Origin: Platanthera guangdongensis
Taxonomy: Eukaryota; Streptophyta; Magnoliopsida; Asparagales; Orchidaceae
Direction of reading: 5' to 3'
DNA length: 64,000 nucleotides
NCBI GenBank assembly: GCA_039583875.1
Contig: CM077159.1
Coordinates: 100,181,707 to 100,245,706 of the forward strand
Part shown: piece after piece, positions 1-11,863 of the stretch
Layout: each line of letters starts with the position of its first letter
Numbering within the stretch: position 1 is the stretch's first letter
The notes under the pieces: generated by a model
Told to the model about the DNA's origin: nothing
The model's database searches: none
Seen by the model: the letters and a program-made list of their open reading frames with translations, nothing else
Position numbers and translations under genes: made by a program

Positions 1-557
1 GGGCTGCACTTTGTAGGAGCCGGGCTGCTCTTTGTGGGCTGCATCATGAAGTGGGGAGGAGGCCGACCATGCACTTTGTGGGCTGCTCCAATAAAGAGGG
101 CTGCATGGGCTGCTCCAAACTTCAAGGGTTGCATGTAGGGGGCTGCATCATGATTTGGGCTGCACCATAAGTGGTCGGGTAGCACCATTGAAGTAAAGGG
201 TTGCTTGCATGTTGGACTTGAGATCGGGTAGGGCATGAAGGAGGCTTGGGCTCACCAATGAAGGCCGACCAAATGAGAGGGCTGCACCTTGTTTTGCTCC
301 AACCTACAAAAATAAAATAGAATAGAGTGTTAAGTTTATGTTTCAACAAACATAAAAACTAAGACAAACAACATAATAGAAAATTTTTATAATTAAACCA
401 AATAGGATGCATAAAAAAAGGAATTAAAACATAACATTCAAAGAAAAAAAATAAAAATTTAAAACATAACAAACTTAAAAATACATGAAAATATAATTAA
501 TCCTAGGAATATCTATGCTAATTTAACCCAAAAATCGATGACTAAAACTAGTCATCA
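1..557 (-). repeat. 3' LTR of element A (partial)
   Basis: This stretch matches 9369-9925 at a constant offset of 9368. It ends with CATCA, which is the start (TGATG) of the LTR on the minus strand, and directly adjoins the polypurine tract. The outer 1.3 kb are outside the window. Confidence 0.93.
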
Positions 558-572
558 AATTCCCCCATGCTA
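558..572 (-). promoter_or_regulatory. Polypurine tract of element A
   Basis: On the minus strand GCATGGGGGAATT immediately precedes the TGATG start of the 3' LTR, the expected site for plus-strand DNA priming. A TTGCTTGAGGGCAAGC stretch just upstream is the usual context in Athila/Tat elements. Confidence 0.85.
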
Positions 573-2510
573 GAGTATTTGCTTGCCCTCAAGCAAATAA
601 AACTTAAAGAACTAGGGAAAGAAAACGAAGAAGATTTAGGTTGCATAATTAAGAAAAACAAAACATGAAAAATTAAACTATCCTAATTCCTATGTTAACA
701 ACTAGTGGGGTGAGAAGTGCACAATAGAAAACTTGAAAGTGGAGACCTAAAAATATCATTAGAACATAAAGAAAATTTACACATTTCTAAATCTTAAAAC
801 AAGGCATCCAAAATTAATGAAATTAAGAAAAGCAAAAGTAGAAGTTCTAAATAGACGGCGCATTAACGAACTACTAGGTTGCTAGAATAACAATCAACCC
901 TAAATCACCTCAAGATAACCTCCAAAGCAATCCATCAATGATGGTGGCCATAGGCTTGTCCGTTCACACTCTCTCCACTACGCGAATTTACGTTCTAAAG
1001 ATTAATAGGACTTCTATAGGCGTTAAATCTTGTCTTAGGTAAATGATTAGGAAATGAAAACAAGGATAAACATGAGGGCTTAAACACCAAACCAAGGTTG
1101 AGCTCAAAAATAAAAACATGAAGAGAAATGAGAAATGACAAGTACATCATTTTTCAATTCAAACTAACAAACAAAGGCCATTAACTTTTTTTCTTTTCAT
1201 AAATTGGCCACAAATAAACTTCATTTTTTTTCTTCTTTTTGATTGATTTCACATTTTTTTTTGATAATAATAAATTTTTTCTTCTTTAATAACTTTTTAA
1301 GGAAAGCTCCAAATATAAGCTTTAAACACTCCTTTTCATTTCAAAGATATAACCCTTCACAAAAAAATGATATTTAAGCTCAAAGTTTAGTGTGAAATGG
1401 GAAAGACATTTGGCTTTGGTGAAATGATGAAATGAAAGGTGGAGCTTAAAACAAAGAGACATGAAAAAAAGGCCCAAAAATTGTTTTGCAATGGTAAATA
1501 TTGTTGGTGGGCAAGAAAAGCTCAAACTAGTCAAAGGGTGGCCTAAATCATTTCTAAAGTACGTAAAAACGACGTAAATGTTTCGAGAGTCGCTAGGGAC
1601 AAGTTCTAGACACCAAGAATGACTACCCCACAAATGAAAAAGAGCTAATGTTACCTAGCAATCATTCGTAAGCAACTAACCGAATAAAAAGACATAACTA
1701 CAAATTGCTAACTTATAACGTAGAAATCGGATGCCTATATTTAAGAAAAAGAAACTAGTAAAACTAAGCTATGTAAGAATGATAAATTTAGAAAACCAAT
1801 TCAAAGAAATCTAAATAGAACTAAGGAACCGCACGGGCCTACACATCACTAGAAAAAACATAAAAATAAAGATAGAAAATAATTTTAGATTTTGTTTTTC
1901 AAATATGTTTTAGCAATTTTTTTGGATTTTTGTTTTTTTATAGTTTTTTTCTTCATTTTTTTTGATTTTTGAAAAGGCTAAAATAAAAGCAATACTAAAA
2001 AAACTTAACAAAACTAGGGTAATTTTTTTAGAAATTTTTTTTTTTGAAAGAAAAAGGAAAAAGAGAAACTAACTAAACCCTCCCCCAAGCTTAGATTTTT
2101 CATTGTCCTCAATGAAAGAAACAAAAAGAAAAACGAGAAGGAGACTGAGAAGGAGAGAAAAATGCAGAAAGAAAATGAAAATAAAAAAAAAACAGGACTT
2201 CCCCGGGTTTGTGAGATGAAGGTGGATGTCGCTCCCCCATGCTTGCTTGTTAGTGCACTTGATCGTCAGCAGGTTTGACTTGATCCATCTTTATATCAGC
2301 AACGTTGGAGCGGCGATCACGAACTTTCTTGGGTGGCCTCCGGAAGGAAGAGCAAAATAAAAGCAGAAAAAAAGAGAGTCCGTGGGCAGGTGCCCAAGAT
2401 TGTTCTTTATTACAATAATTTAAAGTTCGAAAAATATTAATAAAAGTCTTAGAAAAAAAAACGGAATGTCCAACATAGAAGAAAGTTGCATGAATGAAAA
2501 CATTACGATA
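573..2510 (-). other. Non-coding spacer between integrase and 3' LTR of element A
   Basis: About 1.9 kb of A/T-rich sequence with many homopolymer runs and no convincing reading frame. Athila elements often carry an envelope-like ORF here; none can be recognised, so it is either lost or never present. Two further purine tracts (around 2080-2105 and 2228-2245) resemble the real polypurine tract. Confidence 0.7.
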
Positions 2511-2511
2511 G

Positions 2512-4040
2512 AAATAAAAGTTGTTCCGCAGCAGGAGATACATAATCATTTGAAAAATATAACTTTAAGCGATGGCCATTTACTTTAAAATCACCCTTAT
2601 CCGGGTGCGAGAGGAGCACAGTGCCATAAGGAAAAATCTGTTTGACCGTAAAAGGTCCAGACCAACGAGATTTCAGTTTTCCAGGGAAGAGACGTAAATG
2701 CGAGTTAAAAAGAAGAACCTAATCGCTTGGTTTAAACGTTTTAGGGTGGCGCAGGTTCTTATCGTGATAAAGTTTCGTGCGTTCTTTATACAGCTTGTTA
2801 TTTTCGTAAGCGTACGCTCTCCATTCATCGAGTTCATTCAATTGATTTTTCCTATGCTCGCCGACTGAGTGCGGATCGAAATTAAAAAATTTTATCGCCC
2901 AATACGCTCGGTGTTCTACTTCTACTGGAAGATGACACGATTTTCCATACACCAATCGGAAAGGAGTACAACCGATGGCGGTCTTGTACGCCGTCCGATA
3001 GGCCCAAAGAGCATCGTCTAATTTTAAGGACCAATCTTTACGAGAAGTAGAAACAGTTTTTTCCAAAATTCTCTTTAGCTCTCGATTGACTACCTCGACC
3101 TGACCGTTAGTTTGGGGGTGATAAGCGGTGGATAATTTATGCGTAACGCCATATTTAGTTAAAACCTTAGCTAGTTGGGCGTTACAAAAGTGGCTCCCCC
3201 TATCACTAATGATCGCGCGAGGAAAGCCAAAACGAGAAAATAATTTTTTTAAGAAATTTATGACTACGCGAGCGTCATTACTTGGTAAATCTTGGGCCTC
3301 CGCCCACCTAGAGACGTAATCTACAGCGACTAAAATGTATTTATTTCCGAAACTTGAGGGAAATGGGCCGACAAAGTCTATGCCCCACAAATCAAAAACT
3401 TCGCATTCGAGAAAATAATGTTGCTCCATTTCATTTTTATTAGAGATGTTTCCAGTCCGCTGGCACCGATCGCACCCGCCCACAAAGATTTGTGCATCTT
3501 TAAATATGCTTGGCCAATAGAAGCCAGCACTAAGTACTTTGTGTGCGGTGCGGTTTCCTTGAAAGTGCCCGCCAGTCGGACCTTCATGAACATGTTTTAA
3601 AATTTGCTGACCTTCTTCCTGGGAGACACATCTTATTACCACCTAGTCCGCACAAATGCGAAATAGAAATGGATCCTCCCAAAAATAATACTTCAACTCA
3701 GAAAAGAATTTCTTCTTTTGCTGAGTGGAGTATTCTTTTGGGAGGACGCGGGCCACCAGATAATTTGCCAAATCGGCAAACCATGGGGTAGAAGAAGAAA
3801 CGTTTAAAATTTTTTCATCCGGAAAAGAATCAATAGGTAAATTTTCATCAAAAATATCAATTTCAGGATTTTCTAGGCGTGAAAGATGATCAGCCGCTAA
3901 ATTTTCCGCTCCTTTCTTATCCCGGATCTCCAAGACGAATTCTTGAAGTAATAGGATCCAACAAATAAGACGCTGCTTGGCATACGGTTTAGAAAGGAGG
4001 TACTTCAAAGCGGAATGATCCGTAAAAATGTTAACCTTAA
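2512..4040 (-). pseudogene. Element A RNase H end and integrase (Ty3/Gypsy), broken
   Basis: Integrase would insert the element cDNA into host DNA. After the tail of RNase H the frame shows an H-H-C-C zinc module (ending CDRC) and the catalytic triad: D in WGIDFVGP, D in ISDRGSHF and E in [10 protein letters not shown], all intact. A TAG at 3643-3645 separates the RNase H/linker part from integrase, and a stop at 2719-2721 cuts the C-terminal part. The frame then continues to about 2512 with recognisable Athila-type C-terminal sequence. The frame differs from that of RT upstream, owing to a frameshift near 4076. Non-functional as read. Confidence 0.88.
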
Positions 4041-5249
4041 AAAGAGTGATATAGGGTCAGAATTTATCAAAAGCAAAAATGTAGCTAAGAGTTCCTTTTC
4101 AGTTGTAGTGTAATTTTCTTGCGCTGAATTAAGCGTTTTGCTAGCGTAATAGATTGGGTGGAAATTCTTTGCTATACGTTGTCCTAGTACCGCACCGACC
4201 GCAAAACTACTTGCGTCGCACATAATTTCAAAAGGTAAATCCCAAACTGGGGCGATCATAATCGAAGCATTTATAAGTTTGGATTTAATTAAGTCGAACG
4301 CCGCTAAACAAGAATCGTCAAAAATAAAAGGAGCGTCTTTCTCGAGAAGGTGGGTGAGAGGCTTAGTAATTTTTGAAAAGTCCTTAATAAATCTTCGATA
4401 AAAACCCGCATGCCCTAAAAAACTTCTTATCGCTTTAATATTCGTAGGCGGTGGTAACTTTTCAATTACTTCGATTTTTGCCTTGTCCACTTCAATTCCC
4501 TTGGCGGAAATTTTGTGGCCAAGGACTAAGCCTTCACGTACCATAAAGTGACACTTTTCCCAATTCAAAACTAGATTTGTTTCTTCGCAACGTTTTAAAA
4601 CTTTTCCTAAATTCTTTAAACATAACTCAAACGAGTCGCCAAAAACCGAGAAGTCGTCCATAAACACTTCCATAATGTTTTCTACATATTTATCGAAAAT
4701 GGCCAGCATGCACCGTTGAAAGGTAGCTGGTGCGTTGCATAGCCCGAAAGGCATCCTACGGTAGGCAAACGTTCCGAAAGGGCAAGTGAATGTTGTCTTC
4801 TCTTGGTCCTCGGGTGCGATAGGGATTTGGAAGTATCCCCAAAGACCGTCGAGAAAATAATAAAAACTATGCCCGGATAAAAGCTCTAAAATTTGATCGA
4901 TAAATGGAAGGGGGAAGTGATCCTTACGAGTGGCATCATTTAATTTCCGGTAATCGATGCACATCCTCCATCCCGTTACCGTCCTAGTTGGAATTAAATC
5001 ATTATTTTCATTTGTTACTACCGTGATCCTACCCTTCTTAGGTACAACCTGAACCGGACTTACCCATTTACTATCGGAAATAGGATAGATTATCCCCGCA
5101 TCTAATAACTTAAGAACCTCGCCCTTCACAACCTCTTTTATATTAGGATTAAGACGACGTTGAGGTTGGACTACATCCTTAGAATTATTTTCAAAAAATA
5201 TTTTGTGGGTGTAAAAGGAGGGGCTTATGCCAGGAATATCAGAAATTTG
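4005..5249 (-). pseudogene. Element A reverse transcriptase / RNase H (Ty3/Gypsy), frameshifted
   Basis: Reverse transcriptase copies the element RNA into DNA in the cytoplasmic particle. The palm is well preserved: a CIDYRKLN block, a PFGLCNAPATFQRCM block and a catalytic FMDD (plus-strand 4652-4663) in place of the commoner YVDD or YADD, as in other Athila elements. RNase H begins near 4150. The frame is lost at a run of T residues near 4076, after which RNase H continues in the integrase frame; a TGA follows shortly in the shifted frame. Upstream the frame is the same as that of the protease and is separated from it only by a TGA at 5250-5252, which looks like a mutated Trp codon. Confidence 0.9.
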
Positions 5250-6233
5250 TCACGCTATAGCTCGGCGATGCTTTTGTAGTAGTTCGATCAATTGATCGTT
5301 TTCGGATTGAGAAAGCAAAGCCGAGATTACAACAAGCAATTTAGAATTTTGTTCAAGAAAGGCATATTTGAGATGTTTGGGAAGGAGTTTTAGTTCTAAG
5401 TTGGGTGGTTCATTGTAAGAGTTCTTTAAAACTTTTTCATTTTCAAAGACAATATTTTCATAATTTTTTTGTCTAAAAATCGGTTCATTTGCAAAGTTGG
5501 CTTGCGCGGATGTAACCGTATTTTCAAAAACATTTGCAAAAAAATCAGAAAAAGAGGAAGAAAAATCATTGGAAGAAACATTTGAAAGAGAAAGAGAGGC
5601 GTCTTCATTTAAAACATCAAGGAAGAAACATGAGTTGTCATTTTCTAAAGAATTTTTCATGGATTGATTTATTAAAAACGTCACCTCATCATCTCCCACG
5701 CGAAGAAAAAGTTTTCCATTACTTACATCGATGACCGCACGAGAGGTGGCTAGGAAGGGACGACCAAGGATAAGGGGGACCTCGATGTCTTCCTCAATAT
5801 CAAGAATGACAAAATCCACCGGGAAGATGAATTTGTTGACCTTCACTAGCACATCCTCAACGATACCTAATAGATACTTAATCGATCGATCAGCCAATTG
5901 AATGTTCATACGCGTAGGGCTGAGAGTTCCCAATCCTAGCTTTTTAAACAATGAAAAAGGCATCAAGTTGATGCTCGCACCTAAATCCGCTAGCGCATGC
6001 TTTACAAAAAGATCACCAAAAACGCAAGGAATCGAAAAACTACCCGGATCATTTATCTTTGTAGGAAGATTGGAATTTTTTATGACCGTCGAGCATTCTT
6101 CATTTAACGTAACATGAGATAAATTTTCTAATTTCTTTTTGTTCGTTAACAGGTCCTTAAGATATTTGGCGTATTTTGGCATTTGGCTAATCGCTTCATG
6201 AAATGGCAAATTGATATGAATTTGTTTAAACAT
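5250..6233 (-). pseudogene. Element A aspartic protease region
   Basis: Retropepsin that would process the Gag-Pol polyprotein. The catalytic motif reads ADLGASINLMP, the DLG form that is normal for Athila, about 90 residues into the frame. The second conserved block LILGRPFL lies about 65 residues downstream. The C-terminal half (Ser/Asn/Phe-rich) is a low-conservation linker to RT. The stretch is open for 327 codons and in frame with both the second half of gag and RT, as expected for one polyprotein broken by stops. Confidence 0.85.
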
Positions 6234-6431
6234 TTCAAGAAAGCGTTGGTATTGATCATCTAGTTTATCTTTCCTTAGTTTAGCGGGGTAGGGAGGTGGG
6301 GGAAATTCTTTTAAAATATCGAGATCATTATTTTTAAAACCATCTTTTTCCTTTCCAAAATAGACGTTTCTTGTTTATTTTCAGAAATAGAATTTTCTTT
6401 TCCAAAATTTTTATTAATTATATCTTCGTCA

Positions 6432-7909
6432 CTAATTCGTGTAGCAGTAGGAGAGGCAATCACCTTTGGCTCTTCCCTTGTGGTGCTCGTGAATTACCTT
6501 GCCGTTCTGAAGGGAAATCGATTTCGCGTGCTCCCTTGGGTTTGGCTCGGTATTTGAGGGAAGAGTCCCAGGTGGCCTCTCGGAAACCATCTTTGCTAAT
6601 TGACCGACCGTATTCTCTAAATTTTTCATTGAGCATGTTAGATTTCTAATGGTCGCTTCATTGGTGCTTATGTATTTTGAAAGCATTTCCTCCAAAGAGG
6701 AAGGTTTTTGAAAATGTTGATTTTGTTGTGGTGGTGGTGGTGCTGGAGTGAAATCGTGCGGTGGACGTGCGGCATTCGCGGGATTACTCCAAGAAAAATT
6801 AGGATGGTTACGCCATCCAGGATTATAAAAGTTAAAAGAAGAATTAAAACCAGGCGGAGCAGAAAAATTAGAAAAAGCAGAAAAGTTCGAAGCATTATTT
6901 TGAGCAGGCCTGGGTATGTTCCCCAGATAATCCACCTGCTCGGCAGCATTTGCATTTGCATTTTCATATACCTGAGCGGCGGAGGAAGCAGTCATCTCTG
7001 AAATCTTCTTGTTCAGCATTTCCACTTGCAGTGCCAGTTGCAAAACCGAGCCCACTTCATAGATACCTGCAGGTTTAGATGGGCGAGTCCTAGATGAATT
7101 CCACTGATAAGTGTTCATCGCCATGTCCTCGATAAGCTCAAGAGCGGCTTTCGGAGTTTTGCGGTCCAAAGAACCAGCGGAAGCGGCATCTATCATTTGC
7201 TTAGTTTCTTGATTTAGCCCATTATAGAATGTCTGAACCTGTAACCATACAGGCAGAGCATGATGAGGGCATATTCTCAAAAGTTCTTTGAACCTCTCCC
7301 AAGTGTCATAGAGGGTCTCAAAAGCAATTTGAGAGTACGAAGTTATATCATTTCTTAGCTTAGCAGTTTTGGCGGGGGGGGGGGGGGGGAATATCTAGCA
7401 AGAAATTTATCGACTAAAATGTTCCAAGTAGTGATTGATCCTCTTGAAAGAGAACTCAACCACTGTTTGGCTTTAGTTCTTAAGGAGAAGGGGAAGAGTC
7501 TTAGCCGTATAGCATCATCTGAGACACCATTTATTTTGAAGGTGTCACAAATTTCAAGAAAATTGGCAATATGCAAGTTCAGATCTTCATCTTGTAATCC
7601 ATCGAACTGTACATATTGCTGCACCATTTATATGATGCTAGGCTTAAGCTCGAAGTTATTGTTCGTAATTGCAGGTCGAACAATACTTGTTTCAGTCCCC
7701 TCCAGGTTGGGTCGAGCATAATCGGACATGGTCCTTTGCTGAGCCATTCCTGGGTTGGGATCTCCCATTTCAGAATTAAAATTACAATCACCGTCGGAAT
7801 CCTCAACCGCTATTTGAGAAGTGGAAGCCCCGAATCGTAGTTGTCTCCGAAAGGAGCGTTCGATTTCTGGGTCCAAATCAACAAGTAGCGACGGATTCGT
7901 GCGGGTCAT
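6432..7909 (-). pseudogene. Element A gag (Athila-type capsid protein), broken
   Basis: Gag would form the virus-like particle. The first ATG (7907-7909) opens a frame that reaches the typical Athila capsid segment after an in-frame TAA at 7628-7630. The capsid segment then runs into a homopolymer (C-run on the minus strand, 7372-7389), where the frame shifts; the normal sequence resumes in another frame as far as a stop at 6432-6434. The C-terminal part is rich in Asn, Phe and Pro and contains no zinc knuckle, as is usual for Athila gag. Start choice: it is the first ATG after the primer binding site, about 130 bp downstream. Confidence 0.87.
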
Positions 7910-8040
7910 GCACTAAAAAAAATGAAGGAGAAATGAAAATAAAAACTTGAAGAAAGAAAAAAAAATGATTAGATTTTTTTTGTTTAAATTTTTGTAGAAG
8001 CAATAGCGAAAGCGTTTTCAAAATATTGACGAAGAAGGTC

Positions 8041-8056
8041 TCCAGCAACGGCGCCA
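8041..8056 (-). promoter_or_regulatory. Primer binding site of element A
   Basis: TGGCGCCGTTGCTGGA on the minus strand, a few bases inside the LTR end. This form of primer binding site, attributed to tRNA-Asp, is typical for Athila/Tat Gypsy elements. It fixes the inner edge of the 5' LTR. Confidence 0.85.
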
Positions 8057-8062
8057 AAAACT

Positions 8063-9925
8063 TGATGAGCTAAAACCCGAACAGACAAGTGTACCTGTCG
8101 AATTGTAGTATCAAGGTCGTATTTAAACACGGGGTTGTCAAGTACTGCTACTCATGCTTGAACTATTATCCTACCGGAAGAAAGTGGGTTTTGAGAATTT
8201 TTAAAATTAAACTGAAACGAAATTTAAAACGGAACTATGGATTAAAAGATAGCACTTGATCGATGATTCACCATGAAAAGAGATAGGAGAAATAAAAATA
8301 ATATTTTATAATTGCGACTTAACTCGACCGTGACGGATTCGAAAATAAGATAAAATCTCGCTAGAGCATTAAGTCTCCTAACTTATAGACGCTTTGATCG
8401 AAATCTCTTTACAAATCAAAGGGGCCTAAAGTTGCATTATCGAGATGATCCGCACTATTGGATTTGACTCCAATCCGGAGGATTTACGTCATCCTATCTC
8501 TAGGATTGCGTGCAACTCCTTCCCTCTTTGAGTGATCTTTCAAATCAATGAGTCTCTCGACTATTATGAAATGAGATCAAAGGCCTACTACCGTATACCA
8601 GAAATACGGAGTCGGCTCAAAATAAATCAAAGAGGGATCGAGCGAAGGTTAGCAAAAATAAAATTACGAAGTAAAAAGAATTCCTATCTCAAATCATGGA
8701 TCCTCATGATCAAATGCTAAAAGAAGATTAGCTACGCATAGTTAAGAAAGAAAGCACGGAAAGATAAAAGAAATTCATTTTCATTGATATATAAAAACGG
8801 AGAAGTACAAAATAATAAAGAGACAAGTTTATGCTACCGAAGAAAAGATTACACTATCAAAAGCAAAGGTTACACTAATAAAAACTTAACAATATGTAAG
8901 AAACATATAAGAAAGCACTCTCTCTTGAACTAGTACTTCACTTGCTCTCCAAAATCCAACTCCTAAAGCATGAGACCATGGTGCCTTTTATAGATGAGGA
9001 GGGAAGATTCTAGATGGGAAAAGAAGAGGGGGCAAGGGGGGTGGCCGTCCATGTGAAGGGGAGAGGATGCATGTATGTGCATTTATGAGGGGAGAGGGAA
9101 TGGCTATATGCATGCATGTGCATTTTGGAAAATGAAAAAAGAACAAAATAAATAAAAGGTTGGGGATGGATGGGTTTAAATGAGAATGAGAGAAAGGGAA
9201 AGAGTGGTGAATGAGAATTAAATAAGAGAGAAGGGGTGAGTGGGGAGATGCATGAGGAGTAAATGGAAAGGAAAATAATAAAGGGGAGAGAGTGGGAATG
9301 AAAGAGGGGATGCATGAGGGGTGGCCGGCCATGCATGGGCCCCAAATGGGCCAAAGTATGGAGAGAGTGGGCTGCACTTTGTAGGAGCCGGGCTGCTCTT
9401 TGTGGGCTGCATCATGAAGTGGGGAGGAGGCCGGCCATGCACTTTGTGGGCTGCTCCAATGAAGAGGGCTGCATGGGCTGCTCCAAACTTCAAGGGTTGC
9501 ATGTAGGGGGCTGCATCATGATTTGGGCTGCACCATAAGTGGTCGGGTAGCACCATTGAAGTAAAGGGTTGCATGCATGTTGGACTTGAGCTCGGGTAGG
9601 GCATGAAGGAGGCTTGGGCTCACCAATGAAGGCCGACCAAATGAGAGGGCTGCAACTTGTTGGGCTCCAACCTACAAAAATAAAATAGAATAGAGTGTTA
9701 AGTTTATGTTTCAACAAACATAAAAACTAAGACAAACAACATAATATAAAATTTTTATAATTAAACCAAATAGGATGCATAAAATAAGGAATTAAAACAT
9801 AACATTCAAAGAAAAAAAATAAAAATTTAAAACATAACAAACTTAAAAATACATGAAAATATAATTAATCCTAGGAATATCTATGCTAATTTAACCCAAA
9901 AATCGATGACTAAAACTAGTCATCA
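8063..9925 (-). repeat. 5' LTR of element A (complete, 1863 bp)
   Basis: Bounded by TGATGAGCTA at the low end and CTAGTCATCA at the high end, so on the minus strand it runs TGATGACTAG to TAGCTCATCA. The low end adjoins the primer binding site. Long open frames inside (for example 8988-9604) are compositional and not genes. Flanking base pairs 9926-9930 (AACTC) are the candidate target duplication; its partner is off the window. Confidence 0.93.
8984..8993 (-). promoter_or_regulatory. TATA box in 5' LTR of element A
   Basis: CTATAAAAGG on the minus strand, roughly mid-LTR; the likely core promoter for the genomic RNA, with U3 above it and R/U5 below. Confidence 0.6.
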
Positions 9926-10200
9926 AACTCTGCTCGATGAACCATACACAGTTCGTCGATCACAGTTAGACGAATTGTTATATCTGAAGTTTGCGTTCAG
10001 CGTTCGTCGATCTGGGTTCGACGAACTGGCTACATTTCGTCGATCTGAGTTCGACGAATGCTGCTGAACTTTGTTTTTATTTGTTGTTTTCAGATTTCTG
10101 TTTCTCTTGTCTATGGGTCTTGAATTGTTTTCTGACATTGGTTTGTCTATTAACTTCTCTTTTCCCTTTGCAGATATAAACTTGATGGGGGTTGAAAGAA
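9926..10200. repeat. TTCGTCGA/TCGACGAA palindrome segment with acceptor-like tract
   Basis: Between element A and the gag of B lies a short array of TTCGTCGA and TCGACGAA units (9947-10058). A T-rich tract follows, then CTTTGCAG and an ATGG (about 10183) when read on the plus strand. That is the layout seen before ORF3 of element C (16391-16783). It may therefore be a plus-strand ORF3 leader from a C-like element, or the post-gag part of B read on the minus strand. I cannot decide between these from the sequence. Confidence 0.5.
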
Positions 10201-10212
10201 TATTTTTCTTAA

Positions 10213-11733
10213 CTATGGGGGTAAGCTTGATGAAGCACCCAAGCCAAGCTTGCCATTTAATCTGGCATTCACTGTGCTTGTGATGCCCATCAGCTTGAGG
10301 CTTCTCCCATTGAGAGATTGCTCAAGTTGCTTGGCCTCACATAATTCAGATTTTAGTTTAATTATTTGTTCATTTGCTAGGGTTAATTGGTTTGTTAGCT
10401 TAATGTTTTCTGAATTAACTGATTCTAGACTTCCTAATCTCTCTCTAAGAGTTTTTATTTCTTTTTCTGAGTTAATTAAGTCTAAGCACATTATTTTGAA
10501 TTCAGTTTTAAATAAATCAGAACTAAAGTCAAAGCTAGAGATAATCTGATCTGCCTCTGAGTCTGAGGCAGCTTCATCTTCTGATTCTTCTTCTGATCCA
10601 GAATTGCTCCTAGAGGCATCAATTGCCATAAGGCACACCTCCTTAGATCTAGCTTCTTCCTCTTCTTCACTTGAACTGGAAGAGGATGTTTCTTCTTCTG
10701 TGTCACTCCAAGTCTCAGCAACAAATCCCTTATCCTTCTTTTTATATTTGCTGGAGGAGGGTCTGCTGCTATGTCTTCTCCTGGAGTCCTTTTCTCTGCT
10801 CTTGTCCTTCTTCTAGTTTTCTGGATATTCTGAAATGTAGTGTCCAGGTTTTCTGCACCCAAAGCACACCACCTCCTTGGTTGGTGTCTTGTCATACTTG
10901 GGCTTATCATCCTATCTGGATGATTTCCTTCTGAAGTCCTTCCTTTCCATCTTGTAGAACCTTTTGGCAGAGAGGCTCATGCGCTCTTCATTTGAAGTTG
11001 ATGTTTCACTTTCTTCAGATGCTTTGAAGGCTATGTTGTGCTCCTTTCTAACTGGAGTTGTTGCCTTCTGTTCTGCTGCTTCTCTGGATTTTATCAGCTG
11101 CTCATAGGACTTCAATTTGCCTAGTAGAGACTCAGTTGAGATCTCATTGAGGCTTTTGGCTTCTTTGATTGGCCAGATTCTGGAATCCCAAGAGCTAGGG
11201 AAGCACATCAGAATCTTATCATTAACCTCTGTCAAGGTGATGTCCTTATCCAGGGTTTTGAGCTTATTGATGATTGTGCTCAACCTGTTGTACATTTCTG
11301 CCACTGATTCATTCTCATCCTTTTTAAAGTTCTCATATAGGGATATGAGATTGGATCTTCTATCCTTTATTTCATCTGCAGAGCCAGCTACCATTTGGTT
11401 GAGGGAATCCCAAATGGCCTTGGCTGAGGTGCACTCAGTCACCTTCTGGAATATGTCATCTGACATAGTCTGGACTAAGATATTCATTGCCTTAGCATCA
11501 GCCATCTTGGCTTTCTTGTATGCATCATTGTTTTCTGGAGGAGGAACTACAGTCATGTTCGTAGAAGTGCTGGTAGGAGCTGCAGGTGCTGGAGGTACAC
11601 CTGTCAAAATAACAGAAAAGATATCCTCATCAATAGAGTTCATGTATAATCTGATTCTTGCCTTCCAGATGACAAACTTGTTAATGTTGCACACTGGAGG
11701 TTTGATGCTTGCATAGTCTTTATTTTGGGCCAT
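10213..11733 (-). pseudogene. Element B gag (SIRE-type), two nonsense codons
   Basis: Gag nucleocapsid precursor of a Copia element. One frame runs from the ATG at 11731-11733 to a stop at 10213-10215, broken by TAG codons near 10912 and near 10816, both of which look like mutated CAG. The N-terminal half resembles the Copia UBN2-type gag domain (an AIWDSLNQMV block). A zinc knuckle near 10850 reads CFGCRKPGHYISEY, so the last zinc-binding Cys has become Tyr. The C-terminal part is Ser/Glu/Asp-rich and then coiled-coil-like (NSENIKLTNQLTLANEQ). No protease follows. Confidence 0.85.
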
Positions 11734-11845
11734 GTCTGTGAAGAAATAAGTCTAACGACAAAAGCAAACAAGCAGATCTAACAAGAGGGATCTTTGGGTT
11801 CAGGTGTTAGCCTGTGCAACCACTAAAGTGTGGTATTTTAACCAA

Positions 11846-11861
11846 CCTCGCTCTGATACCA
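11846..11861 (-). promoter_or_regulatory. Primer binding site of element B
   Basis: TGGTATCAGAGCGAGG on the minus strand, two bases inside the LTR end; complementary to the 3' end of initiator tRNA-Met, the usual primer of Copia elements. Confidence 0.85.
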
Positions 11862-11863
11862 AT

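Larger units (their letters stand above)
1..9925 (-). mobile_element. Element A: Athila-like Ty3/Gypsy retrotransposon, 3' LTR cut by window edge
   Basis: Read on the minus strand the order is 5' LTR, tRNA-type primer binding site, gag, protease, RT-RNase H, integrase, long non-coding spacer, polypurine tract, 3' LTR. This order and the style of the proteins (DLGA protease, FMDD reverse transcriptase) are those of Athila-type Gypsy elements. The visible 557 bp of the 3' LTR align to the 5' LTR without indels and with about nine mismatches by my count, so insertion was fairly recent although the coding region is already broken. About 1.3 kb of the 3' LTR lies left of the window, so its target duplication cannot be checked. 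Confidence 0.93.

Noticed and set aside
8988..9604. Overlapping open frames in the LTR of A
   Set aside because: Low-complexity (Pro/Ser/His) translations of LTR sequence, repeated in part at 1-349 because the LTR is repeated.
10491..10910. Second frame of 139 codons in B's gag
   Set aside because: Out of frame with the gag homology; the true frame crosses this stretch with one TAG.
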